This document shows, in pieces, positions 8,734-17,112 of a stretch of 64,000 nucleotides of DNA. The translations under genes were made by a program, and so were the position numbers. The notes beneath the pieces were generated by a model. It made no database searches, had not been told where the DNA came from, and saw nothing but the letters and a program-made list of their open reading frames with translations. How positions within the stretch are numbered: the first letter of the stretch is position 1; each line of letters begins with the position of its first letter. The DNA comes from JARRKC01 sp037388505 (lineage in GTDB: Bacteria > Acidobacteriota > UBA6911 > RPQK01 > JAPXNP01). The DNA lies in the NCBI GenBank assembly GCA_037388505.1, contig JARRKC010000009.1, forward strand, positions 62,001-126,000, in the 5' to 3' direction.

Positions 8734-9864
8734 ATGAAGATCGGACTGCCGCGCGAGGTCAAGGACAACGAGTATCGAGTGGGATTGGTTCCGGCTGGAG
8801 TTCACACGCTGGTTGGAGACGGCCACACCGTCCTGGCGGAGAAGGATGCAGGAGAGGGATCCGGCTTTTGCGACGAAGAGTACGTCGCAGCCGGAGCCCG
8901 TATCCTGAACACGGCGGACGAAGTCTGGGCCCAGTCCGACATGATCGTCAAGGTCAAGGAGCCCGTCCCTGAAGAATACTCCCGCCTCAAGGACGGGCAG
9001 ATCGTCTTTGGATATTTCCATCTCGCACCGCTGCCCGGCTTGACTCAGGAGCTGCTTCTCAAGCAAGTCGTGGCGGTCGCCTATGAAACGATCACCAACA
9101 GTCGAGGGGCCCTTCCTCTGCTCACGCCGATGAGCGAGATCGCCGGCCGCATGGCGACCATCGTGGGCACCTACTACCTTCAGAAGCCCCGCGGCGGTCG
9201 TGGTGTGCTGCTCGGCGGCGTGCCCGGGGTGCGACCCGCACTGGTGGTCATCGTCGGTGCCGGAACCGTCGGCCTCAACGCCACCAAGATGGCAATGGGT
9301 CTGGGCGCTCAGGTGAGCGTCCTGGATGTGGACGTCGACAGACTGCGCTACATCGATGATCTCTATTTCGGCCGTGTTGAAACTCTGGTTTCGAACCCGA
9401 TGCACCTCGCCGAGTCACTGAAGAAGGCAGATCTCGTGATCGGAGGAGTTCTCATCCCCGGCGCCAACGCGCCGAAGGTCATCACGGAGGAGATGGTCCA
9501 GGGAATGCGTCCGGGTTCGGTCATCGTTGATGTCGCCGTCGATCAGGGCGGCTGTTGCGCTACGACCCGCCCGACGACTCACAGCGATCCTGTGTACGAA
9601 CGGTACGGCGTTCTGCACTACTGCGTCACCAACATGCCCGGGGCCATGCCGCGAACGTCCACCCGAGCCTTGACCAATGTGACGCTGCCCTACGCGCGCC
9701 GCATCGCATCTCACGGGCTGGAGCAGGCCGTCCGCGACGATCCTCATCTGAAGAACGGGGTCAATGTGTACCGCGGGAAAGTCACCTGCCGTCCCGTCGC
9801 CGAAGCGCAGGACCTCGATTATTACCCGATCGATTCTCTGCTCGGGGCTGCAGCTCCCGAGTGA
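8734..9864 (+). CDS. ald: Alanine dehydrogenase
   Basis: The protein aligns end to end with Ald: MKIGLPREVKDNEYRVGLVP at the N-terminus, VKVKEPVPEEY, the substrate region TPMSEIAGRMA, a Rossmann GAGTVGLNATKMAMGLGA and a conserved YCVTNMPGAMPRTST. It interconverts L-alanine and pyruvate plus ammonia with NAD. At 376 residues it is the normal size. TATAGA at 8718-8723 is only 10 nt before the ATG and there is no ribosome site, so transcription may begin right at the gene. Its last codon overlaps the possible GTG of the next gene. Confidence 0.95.
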   Translation: MKIGLPREVKDNEYRVGLVPAGVHTLVGDGHTVLAEKDAGEGSGFCDEEYVAAGARILNTADEVWAQSDMIVKVKEPVPEEYSRLKDGQIVFGYFHLAPLPGLTQELLLKQVVAVAYETITNSRGALPLLTPMSEIAGRMATIVGTYYLQKPRGGRGVLLGGVPGVRPALVVIVGAGTVGLNATKMAMGLGAQVSVLDVDVDRLRYIDDLYFGRVETLVSNPMHLAESLKKADLVIGGVLIPGANAPKVITEEMVQGMRPGSVIVDVAVDQGGCCATTRPTTHSDPVYERYGVLHYCVTNMPGAMPRTSTRALTNVTLPYARRIASHGLEQAVRDDPHLKNGVNVYRGKVTCRPVAEAQDLDYYPIDSLLGAAAPE

Positions 9865-10664
9865 CCCGTGGTCCCTTGAAGGGACGTGAGCCGTTGCAGC
9901 AGCAGCGGTTTTCGACGCAGCCCCTCTGGGTTACCGTAGTGAAGACGAGTGCCAATCCAACCCCGTGTGTGACCATCGAGGATCCTTCGGACGGCGTCTA
10001 CAATATGGCGGAGGACTGCCGACGGCTCGAGATCGCGGAGTCGTCCCCTGATGCGCTGCTTTACGTTCGTCTCTATCGCTGGGACCCGCCCACCGCGTCG
10101 ATCGGCCGGCACCAGGATCCGGAGTCGGCGCTCGACACCGAATCCTGCGCGGCCGAGGGCGTTCCGATCGTTCGTCGGCCCACGGGCGGCCGGGCCGTTT
10201 TTCATGACCGGTCGGAGCTGACCTACTCGGTGGTTTCGAACAGCCCCCTGCTGGCAGGATCGGGTGGCATTCTCGAGACCTATCGCCGGATCGCCGAGGT
10301 GCTTCAAGCCGGTTTGAGCAACATCGGGGTCGACACTCGCCTGGAACGAACGGGAACGACGCTGCGGAATCAGTCCGGTCCGGCTCTTCGATATCCTTGC
10401 TTTGCCAGCGCATCGCGACACGAATTGCTGTGGGGAACCCGAAAGATCGCGGGCAGCGCTCAGAGGCGTCTGCGCCGGGCCGTCCTCCAACACGGATCCA
10501 TCCCGCTGGAGATTCAATACGGGAGGATGGCTCGGATTCTGGGGACCAACGAAGAGCTGCTGCGAGAACGCATGGTCTCAGTCAACGAAGCAGCAGGCCG
10601 ATGCGTGGATATCACGGAACTCACAGAGGCCCTGCAGAAGGCCTTTCGGACTCTGCTGAGGTAG
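9861..10664 (+). CDS. LipM/LplA-family octanoyl/lipoyl transferase
   Basis: Family signatures are RRPTGGRAVFHDRSELTYSV and GTRKIAGSAQRR...LQHGSIPL; the Lys in RKIAGSAQ is the acyl-carrying residue of lipoate ligases. A Cys in RYPCFASASRHEL sits where LipM octanoyltransferases have their catalytic Cys, so this may be a LipM rather than an ATP-dependent ligase. The product would attach octanoyl or lipoyl groups to E2/GcvH proteins. I placed the start at GTG 9861, which overlaps the ald stop (GTGA). GTG 9939 is the alternative and gives an N-terminus closer to the family (short lead into IEDPSDGVYNMAED). The gene converges on the epimerase gene with an 10-bp gap. Confidence 0.82.
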   Translation: MTRGPLKGREPLQQQRFSTQPLWVTVVKTSANPTPCVTIEDPSDGVYNMAEDCRRLEIAESSPDALLYVRLYRWDPPTASIGRHQDPESALDTESCAAEGVPIVRRPTGGRAVFHDRSELTYSVVSNSPLLAGSGGILETYRRIAEVLQAGLSNIGVDTRLERTGTTLRNQSGPALRYPCFASASRHELLWGTRKIAGSAQRRLRRAVLQHGSIPLEIQYGRMARILGTNEELLRERMVSVNEAAGRCVDITELTEALQKAFRTLLR

Positions 10665-10674
10665 CCGGCGGAAG

Positions 10675-11964
10675 TTACTTTTCCGCCAACAGTCGAAGGC
10701 ACTCGAGAACGGCCCGACCATCATGGTAGGGACCCTTCCAGGGATCGGCCTTCATCCCACTGGGCCTTCCGTCCGTTCCGATCCAGGAGAACCACTCGCC
10801 GTGCTTCCAGTCCACCTGGTGCTTGACGATCCACTCGAGAGTCTGTTCGAAGACTGTGCGATAGATCGGGTCTCCGGTTCGACGGTACATCCTGAGCGCT
10901 GAGACCAGTCCCTCGGCCTGAACCCACCAGGACTTTCTGCGGTCGCCAGCCGGTGTTCCGAATCCCCCGGTATAGAAGAACCCCCCTTGTTCCCGATCGT
11001 AGCCGTAGTCGAGAGCGTATCCGAAGAGCGTCACGTAGAGATCGAGCAGGGGTCCATCCGAGACTGAGGCGCTCCCCGTCGCCTGCATCAACAGCCAGAT
11101 ATTTTCGATGTTGTGTCCATAGGAGACGATGCTTTTCTCCGGACCCAGCAGCGGCAGCCAGTTACGGTGATGCTGGTCCGTGCACGCACCGACCTGCTTT
11201 CGAAGCACGGCGTTGCTCAGGATCATGATGAGTTCCCGCAGACGTTCCCTGACCAGAGGTTCCCGGGATACCTCATAGTAGCGTGCGACGGCCTCCATGA
11301 GATGGAGGTGGGTGTTCATGCTCTTGGTGTTGTTGGGGGTCCCGATCTGACTCGGCTTGGCATCGTCGATCGGCGTCCAGTCACGGCTGAAGGACTCGTG
11401 ATAGCCTCCGTAAACCGCATCGTGGGCGTGCCGATCGACCAGTTCGAACAGGCGGTGAGCCAGCTGCACAGCCTCGCTGTCGCCAGAAGCGGCGTAGTAC
11501 TCCGACAAGGCATAGAGAGCAAAGGCCTGACCGTAGAGGTGCTTGTCCGGGTCCAAAGTCTTCGTTCCCGGGGAATCGACGAGCCAGTAGAAACCACCGT
11601 TCTTCTGGTCCCACATTCTGTTGCGGAGGAATTCGAACCCGTGTCGCGCGGCATCCACGTACGCTGGCTTCCCATACGGGGAGGCGGCCAGACGAGAGAA
11701 GAACCAGACGGTCCGGGCCTGGGTGACGAGAGCCTTGGGAGCCGGCCCCAGCCACTTGCCCTGCGGATCATGGTTGAGCTCGTAGCCGCCGTCTTCGCGG
11801 TCCAGACAACCCGGGTACCAAAAAGGTAAGATATTCTCATTGAGAATGCGTTCGAGTTTCGCCGTGTTCGTCTGAAGATCCTGGGCGACTGCGGACTGCG
11901 GCACCAGGCCGGCAAAGACGAGAGATGGAATCAGAAAACATGGGAAGCTCATTGCGCCGGCCAT
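10675..11964 (-). CDS. Exported AGE-family epimerase (cellobiose 2-epimerase-like)
   Basis: The alpha/alpha-barrel of the N-acylglucosamine 2-epimerase superfamily is recognisable from ARTVWFFSRLA, GFYWLVD, MNTHLHLMEAVARY, SYGHNIENIWLL and WWVQAEGLVSAL, which carry the conserved Arg and His residues of cellobiose/mannobiose 2-epimerases. These enzymes convert the reducing-end glucose of a disaccharide to mannose. Unlike the usual cytoplasmic enzymes, this one begins with a clear Sec signal peptide (FPCFLIPSLVFAGLVPQSAVAQ), so it probably works in the periplasm. The ATG at 11964 was chosen over an upstream TTG at 11976. The true sugar substrate is not known. Confidence 0.85.
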   Translation of the reverse strand: MAGAMSFPCFLIPSLVFAGLVPQSAVAQDLQTNTAKLERILNENILPFWYPGCLDREDGGYELNHDPQGKWLGPAPKALVTQARTVWFFSRLAASPYGKPAYVDAARHGFEFLRNRMWDQKNGGFYWLVDSPGTKTLDPDKHLYGQAFALYALSEYYAASGDSEAVQLAHRLFELVDRHAHDAVYGGYHESFSRDWTPIDDAKPSQIGTPNNTKSMNTHLHLMEAVARYYEVSREPLVRERLRELIMILSNAVLRKQVGACTDQHHRNWLPLLGPEKSIVSYGHNIENIWLLMQATGSASVSDGPLLDLYVTLFGYALDYGYDREQGGFFYTGGFGTPAGDRRKSWWVQAEGLVSALRMYRRTGDPIYRTVFEQTLEWIVKHQVDWKHGEWFSWIGTDGRPSGMKADPWKGPYHDGRAVLECLRLLAEK

Positions 11965-12050
11965 GTTAGCACTCAACCCTACGCTCCGACAGCATGGAGA
12001 GGGTCCGTGCGGAGGGCTTGCGAGCGTGCGGGGCTGAAAGGGAATCTGTC

Positions 12051-12239
12051 GTGCGATACATCCTCCTGTTCCTTCTCCTGATCTGCATCATCCTCTGGCT
12101 GGAACGCTTCTACTGGAAGCGGACCGCTCAACTGCTCGAGGCAAGGCTGGCCGGTCGAGATCGGTCTTCCCTGGTTCGCAGTCTCTTCGACGCCTGGTTG
12201 GACGGACATATCGAAGCAAGGCTTCGCAAGCACCGTTGA
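12051..12239 (+). CDS. Small single-span membrane protein
   Basis: A 62-residue protein has one strong hydrophobic N-terminal segment (YILLFLLLICIILWLERF) followed by a basic, amphipathic tail. AAGGG about 8 nt upstream of the GTG at 12051 is a good ribosome site; an upstream ATG at 11994 is in frame but adds a non-conserved-looking Arg-rich lead. It ends 15 bp before the aldo/keto reductase gene on the same strand, which suggests an operon. I do not recognise the family. Confidence 0.5.
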   Translation: MRYILLFLLLICIILWLERFYWKRTAQLLEARLAGRDRSSLVRSLFDAWLDGHIEARLRKHR

Positions 12240-12254
12240 TGAAAGGAATCCAAC

Positions 12255-13241
12255 ATGAAGATGCAGCACAGAGAATTGGGGACAAGCGGCCTTCGCGTCT
12301 CGGCTCTCGGCCTGGGATGCATGGGTATGTCGGAATTCTACGGATCGAGAGACGACGCGGAATCACAGCGCACCATCCGGAGGGCTCTGGAGCTTGGAAT
12401 CAATTTCCTGGATACGGCCGACATGTACGGACCGTTCGAAAACGAGAGGTTGGTGGGAAAAGCGATTCGCGACGTGCGGGATCAAGTCATTCTGGCCACG
12501 AAGTTTGGCAACGTCCGCGATGAGGAAGGACATTTCCTGGGAGTCAATGGCCGCCCCGAGTACGTCTTCAAGTCCTGTGAGGATTCTCTGCGCCGCCTCG
12601 GAACGGACTATATCGATCTCTACTATCAACACCGCGTCGACACGCAGACCCCGATCGAGGAGACCATCGGTGCCATGGCCCGGCTGGTCGAGCAGGGCAA
12701 GGTCCGGTATCTCGGGATGTCCGAAGCAGCGCCGTCGACACTCCGACGAGCTGCCGGAACTCATGTCATAACCGCCCTGCAGACCGAATACTCCTTGTGG
12801 ACTCGCGACCCGGAGGCGGAGATCCTGGACGCGGTACGGGAGCTGCATATCGGCTTCGTCGCCTACAGCCCACTGGGTCGAGGATTTCTCACGGGCAAGA
12901 TCGAGAACCCCGACGATCTTCCCTCCGACGACTGGAGGCGTCGAATGCCGCGCTTCCGGGAAGGGAATTTCGAAAAGAATGTGGCGATGGCGAGGGCGAT
13001 CCGCAAGCTCGCCGCCGAGAAGCGGGTCGCTCCTGCACAGCTTGCGCTGGCCTGGGTCCTGGCTCAGGGTGATGACATCGTTCCCATTCCGGGAACCAAG
13101 CATTCCGCGTACATCGAGGAAGACGTCGGAGCGCTTGAGGTCGAACTCAGCCCTGAAGACCTGCAGCGGCTCGACGAAGCGTGTCCGCGCGGTGCGACCG
13201 CCGGAGACCGCTACCCGGACATGAGCACTGTGAACCGGTAA
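12255..13241 (+). CDS. Aldo/keto reductase
   Basis: This is a complete (beta/alpha)8 NADPH-dependent reductase of 328 residues with the catalytic tetrad visible: Asp53 and Tyr58 in LDTADMYGP, Lys83 in LATKFG, and His126 in LYYQHRVD. The C-terminal coenzyme motif VPIPGTKHSAYIEED is intact. It resembles the YghZ/IolS-like AKR group that reduces aldehydes, but the substrate cannot be assigned. GAAAGGA lies upstream of the ATG. A small membrane protein gene precedes it closely. Confidence 0.92.
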   Translation: MKMQHRELGTSGLRVSALGLGCMGMSEFYGSRDDAESQRTIRRALELGINFLDTADMYGPFENERLVGKAIRDVRDQVILATKFGNVRDEEGHFLGVNGRPEYVFKSCEDSLRRLGTDYIDLYYQHRVDTQTPIEETIGAMARLVEQGKVRYLGMSEAAPSTLRRAAGTHVITALQTEYSLWTRDPEAEILDAVRELHIGFVAYSPLGRGFLTGKIENPDDLPSDDWRRRMPRFREGNFEKNVAMARAIRKLAAEKRVAPAQLALAWVLAQGDDIVPIPGTKHSAYIEEDVGALEVELSPEDLQRLDEACPRGATAGDRYPDMSTVNR

Positions 13242-13282
13242 GTTCGATCGAGCGTTGGCAGAAGTCGGGGGAGTTCAAAGAC

Positions 13283-14503
13283 TCACCAGGGCACATCGTC
13301 GAGACCGACGCCCAGAACGTGGCGAGCCACCAGGTCGAGCGCGTCCCTGTCACCGGTGAGATGAATCGTACGGTGCACGTGTACGGCCGTCTCCCCCGGC
13401 GACAGTGCCGCCGCCGGCGACGATGTCTCGAGTTCGTAGAAAGGCCCAAGGGGCTTCTGACCTGGTTCGGGCGGTCCGTCGTTGTAGCTGTTGACAGCAT
13501 CTCCGGCGTAGGGCTCCTTCTGGATCTCCCACATGGAGTTGACGTAGGGGGCGGGCTGATCGGGCCGAGTGAACTGAACGATGGTCAGAACGCCATGCGC
13601 GCGATCCCAGCTTCCCAGTACGGAACCCGCCCGGGCGGCGGAAAGTCCGATCTTGCTGCGGTACGTGCCGTCGGCGCGGAAGAAGATGACGCCGGGTCGG
13701 ACAATCAGCCGGTCCGGCGGCACCTCGCCGAAGTAGGCATCATTGACGACACGTCCCAGCGTTTCATCCCTTTCTTCGCCACGGTAGGGAAGGATGACGG
13801 TGGTTTCCGATGAGGGATTGAACTGGCCCAGGATCCAGATCGACAGGAGCCCGGTCTCCTGCTTCCAGGCCCTGTCGCCGGCATTCGTCAACATGTTCCT
13901 GGACTCGAACGCAACGCTCTTGACTCCGGGCTTCAAATCCACGTCGAGAAGGGAAGCCGTCGCGGACGGAGCGATCAGCCGAACCGATCGATCCACGTGA
14001 AGGTCGAAGGCGGCCTTCGAATAGTTCTCGAGATGGATGTCATGACTGAATACGGCGTCGGTCGCGCTCGACGAAACCAGCTGATACGGTTCGGTGTCAA
14101 TGGACGCCGGAGTCTGCCAGTGATCCAAGTCAAACGGATCGCCGGCTTTGAAGAAGACCGCATACTGGCCCCCCTCCGGCCCGATCCAGAATCGGTCTTC
14201 ACCGCCGAAGGCATTCATGTGCGGCTGGAACTCCTTCTTCCGGATCAGGTCACGATTGATCCACCCATAACTCGATCCGTCGGCCCCCGAGGCGGTGCTG
14301 GTCATGACCCGGCCCTGCCACGCCGGGACGACCGCGACGCGCGCATCTCCCTGTTCGAGAACGACCGTGTCGACGTATTGACTGAGAAATGTCACGTCGG
14401 CTTCGAAACTTCCGTCTGTCGTCGGTTCCACCGCTTCACTCCCGCAAGCCATCATCGCTGCTAAAAGGGCAGCGCCTAAGAGCAACTGCTCGATCCTTGT
14501 CAT
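13283..14503 (-). CDS. Putative lipoprotein of unknown function (DUF6786-like)
   Basis: The ATG at 14503 gives a lipoprotein signal peptide (MTRIEQLLLGAALLAAMMACG, lipobox Cys) and is preceded by GAGGGGAG at good spacing; the open frame extends 23 codons further without support. The 406-residue body is rich in beta structure, with motifs such as PAWQGRVMTSTASG, GGEDRFWIGPEGGQY and SFNMLTN-like ESRNMLTNAG. It looks like an uncharacterised family, I believe DUF6786, seen in Bacteroidota and Planctomycetota and resembling galactose-mutarotase folds, but I cannot verify that. No enzymatic role is claimed. The Cys would anchor it to the inner leaflet of the outer membrane or the inner membrane. 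Confidence 0.7.
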   Translation of the reverse strand: MTRIEQLLLGAALLAAMMACGSEAVEPTTDGSFEADVTFLSQYVDTVVLEQGDARVAVVPAWQGRVMTSTASGADGSSYGWINRDLIRKKEFQPHMNAFGGEDRFWIGPEGGQYAVFFKAGDPFDLDHWQTPASIDTEPYQLVSSSATDAVFSHDIHLENYSKAAFDLHVDRSVRLIAPSATASLLDVDLKPGVKSVAFESRNMLTNAGDRAWKQETGLLSIWILGQFNPSSETTVILPYRGEERDETLGRVVNDAYFGEVPPDRLIVRPGVIFFRADGTYRSKIGLSAARAGSVLGSWDRAHGVLTIVQFTRPDQPAPYVNSMWEIQKEPYAGDAVNSYNDGPPEPGQKPLGPFYELETSSPAAALSPGETAVHVHRTIHLTGDRDALDLVARHVLGVGLDDVPW

Positions 14504-14670
14504 AGGAACCACTCCCCTCGCCTCACTGCGGAGGATGAGAGCAATGGTGACATGCGGGCAGGCTGGAGACAAGAGAGTCCAGGCCGCCGCCGGCTACAGG
14601 CGGGCAGCCCGGACTGCTCTGCGGGCGCGTCAGACTGTTCCCTGCCGGAAAGAAACCGTATCGTCGGGCC

Positions 14671-16554
14671 CTACGGTTTCCCGGCCTTTGCGGCCAGGGC
14701 CTCCGCTTCGGCCTTGCTGATGACGCCGTCACCATCGAGGTCGGCTTCCGGATGCTCCTCGAGAAACTTTGCTCGGCGTGCCGCAGCGTCGAGTTCAGGC
14801 GTCTTCGCATGGTTGATGACGATCTTTTCGATCTTGAGGTGATGCGTGGGCCCATCCTCTTCCCGTATTACTTCGGCGTGTCCGGCGTGACGGTTCAGCT
14901 CCGCAGGATCAATCACCCCGTCGCCGTTTTCGTCCAGCTCCGGATGCTTGCGGAGAAGCTCGGCTGAGTCCAGACCCGACGTGAAGTCCCCCTCCTCTGC
15001 CGTGTGGAAGAGAGTATCTTCGCCATCGATGACGACATGTCGGATAACGGGGCCGTCAGGACCGTCGGCCTCGGCGTGAATCTCGATCCTTCTCGGGGCA
15101 CTTCCCAGAAAGGCCTGGAGTTCCTTGTCGCTCAATTGGCCATCTCCGTCCGTGTCGGCCTGGGGTTTCTGGACCAGGATCTCGTCACGGTCTATTTCCG
15201 TCAGTGGCTCGAGAACTGCTGCGATCGGTGGTTCCGACGCCTCCCCGGCTGCAACCCAGACAGCCCCCTCTTCCTGGGGGGTTCCGGTGATCCTTACACT
15301 GATTTCCTGGAGGTTCCCTGTGGAGGGATCAAGGGTGAGACTCAGTCGATCGGGGTTGATGGCCTGAAAGTCCTGGAGTTCCTCGAGGCTGAGGTAACCG
15401 TCCCCATTCGTGTCTGCTTCGGGCAAAATGTGCGCCTTCAGTGAGACGTGCGAAACCTCTCCCTGAATATGCATGACCACTTTTCCCGGCTGATCCACGG
15501 CGTCGTTCTGGTTTTGAGGCGCCGCCGGAGAAGAACCGGCAAGAGCAAAGACACACCAGAGTCCCATCAGGGGTACGAGCGCCCACGACAGCTTGGCGGG
15601 CAATATGGATTTCTTGTTCAGAATCATGTCGAATCGTTCCTCCATGGAAGATCGTTTGTTGGCAAAGGCGAGGTGGGACGCGTAGCTACGATCGCGGCTG
15701 AGGGATCGGACCACGGTCAAGAGTGACCGGGCGTAGTCGCGTCGGGTGACTCCGGTCGTCCCCAGCGCCCACTGGTCGCACGCCAGTTCGGCGGCTCGGT
15801 TGAAACGCCGGCAGACCCAGTACACGGGTAGCCAGAAGTAAAAGAGAAGTCCAACGACGGCCTGCAGAGAACGTACAATGTGGTCGCGCCGCAGAAGGTG
15901 AGCAAGCTCGTGCACGATCAGTGCCCGGGCCGCCTCGGCGGATAGGGAACTCCAGAGCGGCAACGAAAGGATCAGCTGTGGGCGAAAAGCCCCCACGACG
16001 AGCGGACTCACCATCTCGTCGGTGACCCTCACGACCGGGGCCCTCTTCAATCCGATTTCCCGTCCCAGGCTGCGGACCGTCTCGACCAGTTCGGCATCCG
16101 CCAGACGCTGCCCCGATATCCATCGGCGTTGGCCTCGATTGCGCAGGAGAAAGCGCACAGCCAGGAGGGTCAGGCCCACCAAGTAGAGCGTGAGAGCACC
16201 CGTGACCCAGTTCGGAGCTCCGGTCGACAGGCCGCTTTCCCGGGTGATGACTGCGACCGGGTGAGAGAGGATCCCGGCCCCGGTGACGGGCTCCGATCCG
16301 ACCCTCAGTAGTGAGGCGGCCTCCGAGGTCAGAGTGTTCGTGGCGTCCGACAGGTAGGGCAGCGAAGGAAGGATGGGCGGCAGAAGGAATCGGATCAGCA
16401 CGATGGTCCAAAGGACACCGTGCAGAGCCGGTCCTGCCTTGCGGAACACCAGCGAACACGCGAGGGCGGTCACAAAGGCGAGGATCGTACCGAACAGGAG
16501 AGCCTGAGCGGCCCAGAACAGGACAATACTCCCAAGTTGATTGAAAGTCTCCAT
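14671..16554 (-). CDS. BlaR1/MecR1-type M56 membrane peptidase with four EF-hands
   Basis: The N-terminal half is a polytopic M56 metalloprotease: hydrophobic segments near 11-35, 45-65, 117-137, 232-250 and 322-348, and the zinc site HELAH at 215-219 (VHELAHLLRRDH). In BlaR1/MecR1 the C-terminus is a penicillin-binding sensor; here it is replaced by about 280 extracytoplasmic residues with four canonical EF-hand loops, DTNGDGYLSLEE (381), DTDGDGQLSDKE (467), DENGDGVIDPAE (541) and DLDGDGVISKAE (605). The start overlaps the stop of the BlaI gene by one base (TGATG), so translation is coupled. The inferred role is a ligand-sensing protease that inactivates the partner repressor; calcium is the obvious candidate ligand, not proven. 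Confidence 0.85.
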   Translation of the reverse strand: METFNQLGSIVLFWAAQALLFGTILAFVTALACSLVFRKAGPALHGVLWTIVLIRFLLPPILPSLPYLSDATNTLTSEAASLLRVGSEPVTGAGILSHPVAVITRESGLSTGAPNWVTGALTLYLVGLTLLAVRFLLRNRGQRRWISGQRLADAELVETVRSLGREIGLKRAPVVRVTDEMVSPLVVGAFRPQLILSLPLWSSLSAEAARALIVHELAHLLRRDHIVRSLQAVVGLLFYFWLPVYWVCRRFNRAAELACDQWALGTTGVTRRDYARSLLTVVRSLSRDRSYASHLAFANKRSSMEERFDMILNKKSILPAKLSWALVPLMGLWCVFALAGSSPAAPQNQNDAVDQPGKVVMHIQGEVSHVSLKAHILPEADTNGDGYLSLEELQDFQAINPDRLSLTLDPSTGNLQEISVRITGTPQEEGAVWVAAGEASEPPIAAVLEPLTEIDRDEILVQKPQADTDGDGQLSDKELQAFLGSAPRRIEIHAEADGPDGPVIRHVVIDGEDTLFHTAEEGDFTSGLDSAELLRKHPELDENGDGVIDPAELNRHAGHAEVIREEDGPTHHLKIEKIVINHAKTPELDAAARRAKFLEEHPEADLDGDGVISKAEAEALAAKAGKP

Positions 16555-16970
16555 CAGTCGTCGCCTCCGGACGTCCTGTGATCTTCACGCCGCCGGTCCA
16601 GCATTTCCTCCAGACGTTCGATCGATTCGTCGGAGAACTCCGACTCGGCGACCAGTCGCAGCGCCAGATCCGCAGGGCGCCCGTCGAAAAACAGATCAAC
16701 GAACTCCTGGAGGCGCTGGCGCACCAGATTCTCCCGGCTCACCGCCGGACGGAACTGGAAGGGCTGTCGCTCCCGATCTACGGCGAGCAGACCCTTATCG
16801 GCGAGACGCGTCAGCAGAGTCATGATCGTCGTGTACTTGAGATCCCTGCGATACTTGCGGTTGAGCTCGTCCATGACCTGCCGAGCGGTCTGCGGACTTT
16901 CCTTCCAGAGAATCCGCAGAAGTCGGTACTCCAGCGGACCAACATCAGGTATTTCGTTCTCGTTGCGCAT
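16554..16970 (-). CDS. BlaI/MecI-family transcriptional repressor
   Basis: A 138-residue winged-helix protein with family signatures PLEYRLLRILWKESPQTARQV and KYTTIMTLLTRLADKGLLAVDR, followed by a dimerisation region. BlaI proteins bind short palindromes and are released when a BlaR1-type M56 protease is activated. The partner protease gene overlaps its stop by one base. Two palindromic operator candidates lie 13-50 bp upstream of its ATG, so it probably represses its own operon. Whether it also controls the divergent lpxD gene is open. Confidence 0.92.
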   Translation of the reverse strand: MRNENEIPDVGPLEYRLLRILWKESPQTARQVMDELNRKYRRDLKYTTIMTLLTRLADKGLLAVDRERQPFQFRPAVSRENLVRQRLQEFVDLFFDGRPADLALRLVAESEFSDESIERLEEMLDRRREDHRTSGGDD

Positions 16971-16982
16971 TGAATTTAGTCC

Positions 16983-17002
16983 ATATCTACAAGCGTAGAT
17001 AT
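16983..17002. promoter_or_regulatory. BlaI operator candidate 1
   Basis: ATATCTAC and GTAGATAT are perfect 8-bp arms around an AAGC spacer. The site is 13 bp upstream of the blaI start and its core (CTACAAGCGTAG) nearly matches operator 2. Confidence 0.65.
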
Positions 17003-17005
17003 TAC

Positions 17006-17019
17006 TCTACACGCGTAGA
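17006..17019. promoter_or_regulatory. BlaI operator candidate 2
   Basis: TCTAC and GTAGA arms surround ACGC, the same architecture as operator 1. The two centres are 20 bp apart, about two turns of the helix, so both dimers would sit on one face of the DNA. Confidence 0.6.
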
Positions 17020-17076
17020 CGCACGGCTGCAAGGGTGCTCAGCTGATAGGAATGCGAACAGTCGGATGTCCGACTC

Positions 17077-17106
17077 TTGACCGCAGCATAAGCGGCGGGC
17101 TTTAAT
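17077..17106 (+). promoter_or_regulatory. Promoter of lpxD giving a leaderless start
   Basis: TTGACC (17077-17082) and TTTAAT (17101-17106) are 18 bp apart. The GTG start of lpxD (17113) is 7 nt beyond the -10 box, so the transcript would begin at the start codon. Confidence 0.5.
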
Positions 17107-17112
17107 CGCGGA

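Noticed and set aside
9555..9860. In-frame extension of the lipoyl/octanoyl transferase upstream of 9861
   Set aside because: It overlaps the well-conserved ald coding sequence in another frame and reads as low-complexity Arg/Pro-rich shadow sequence.
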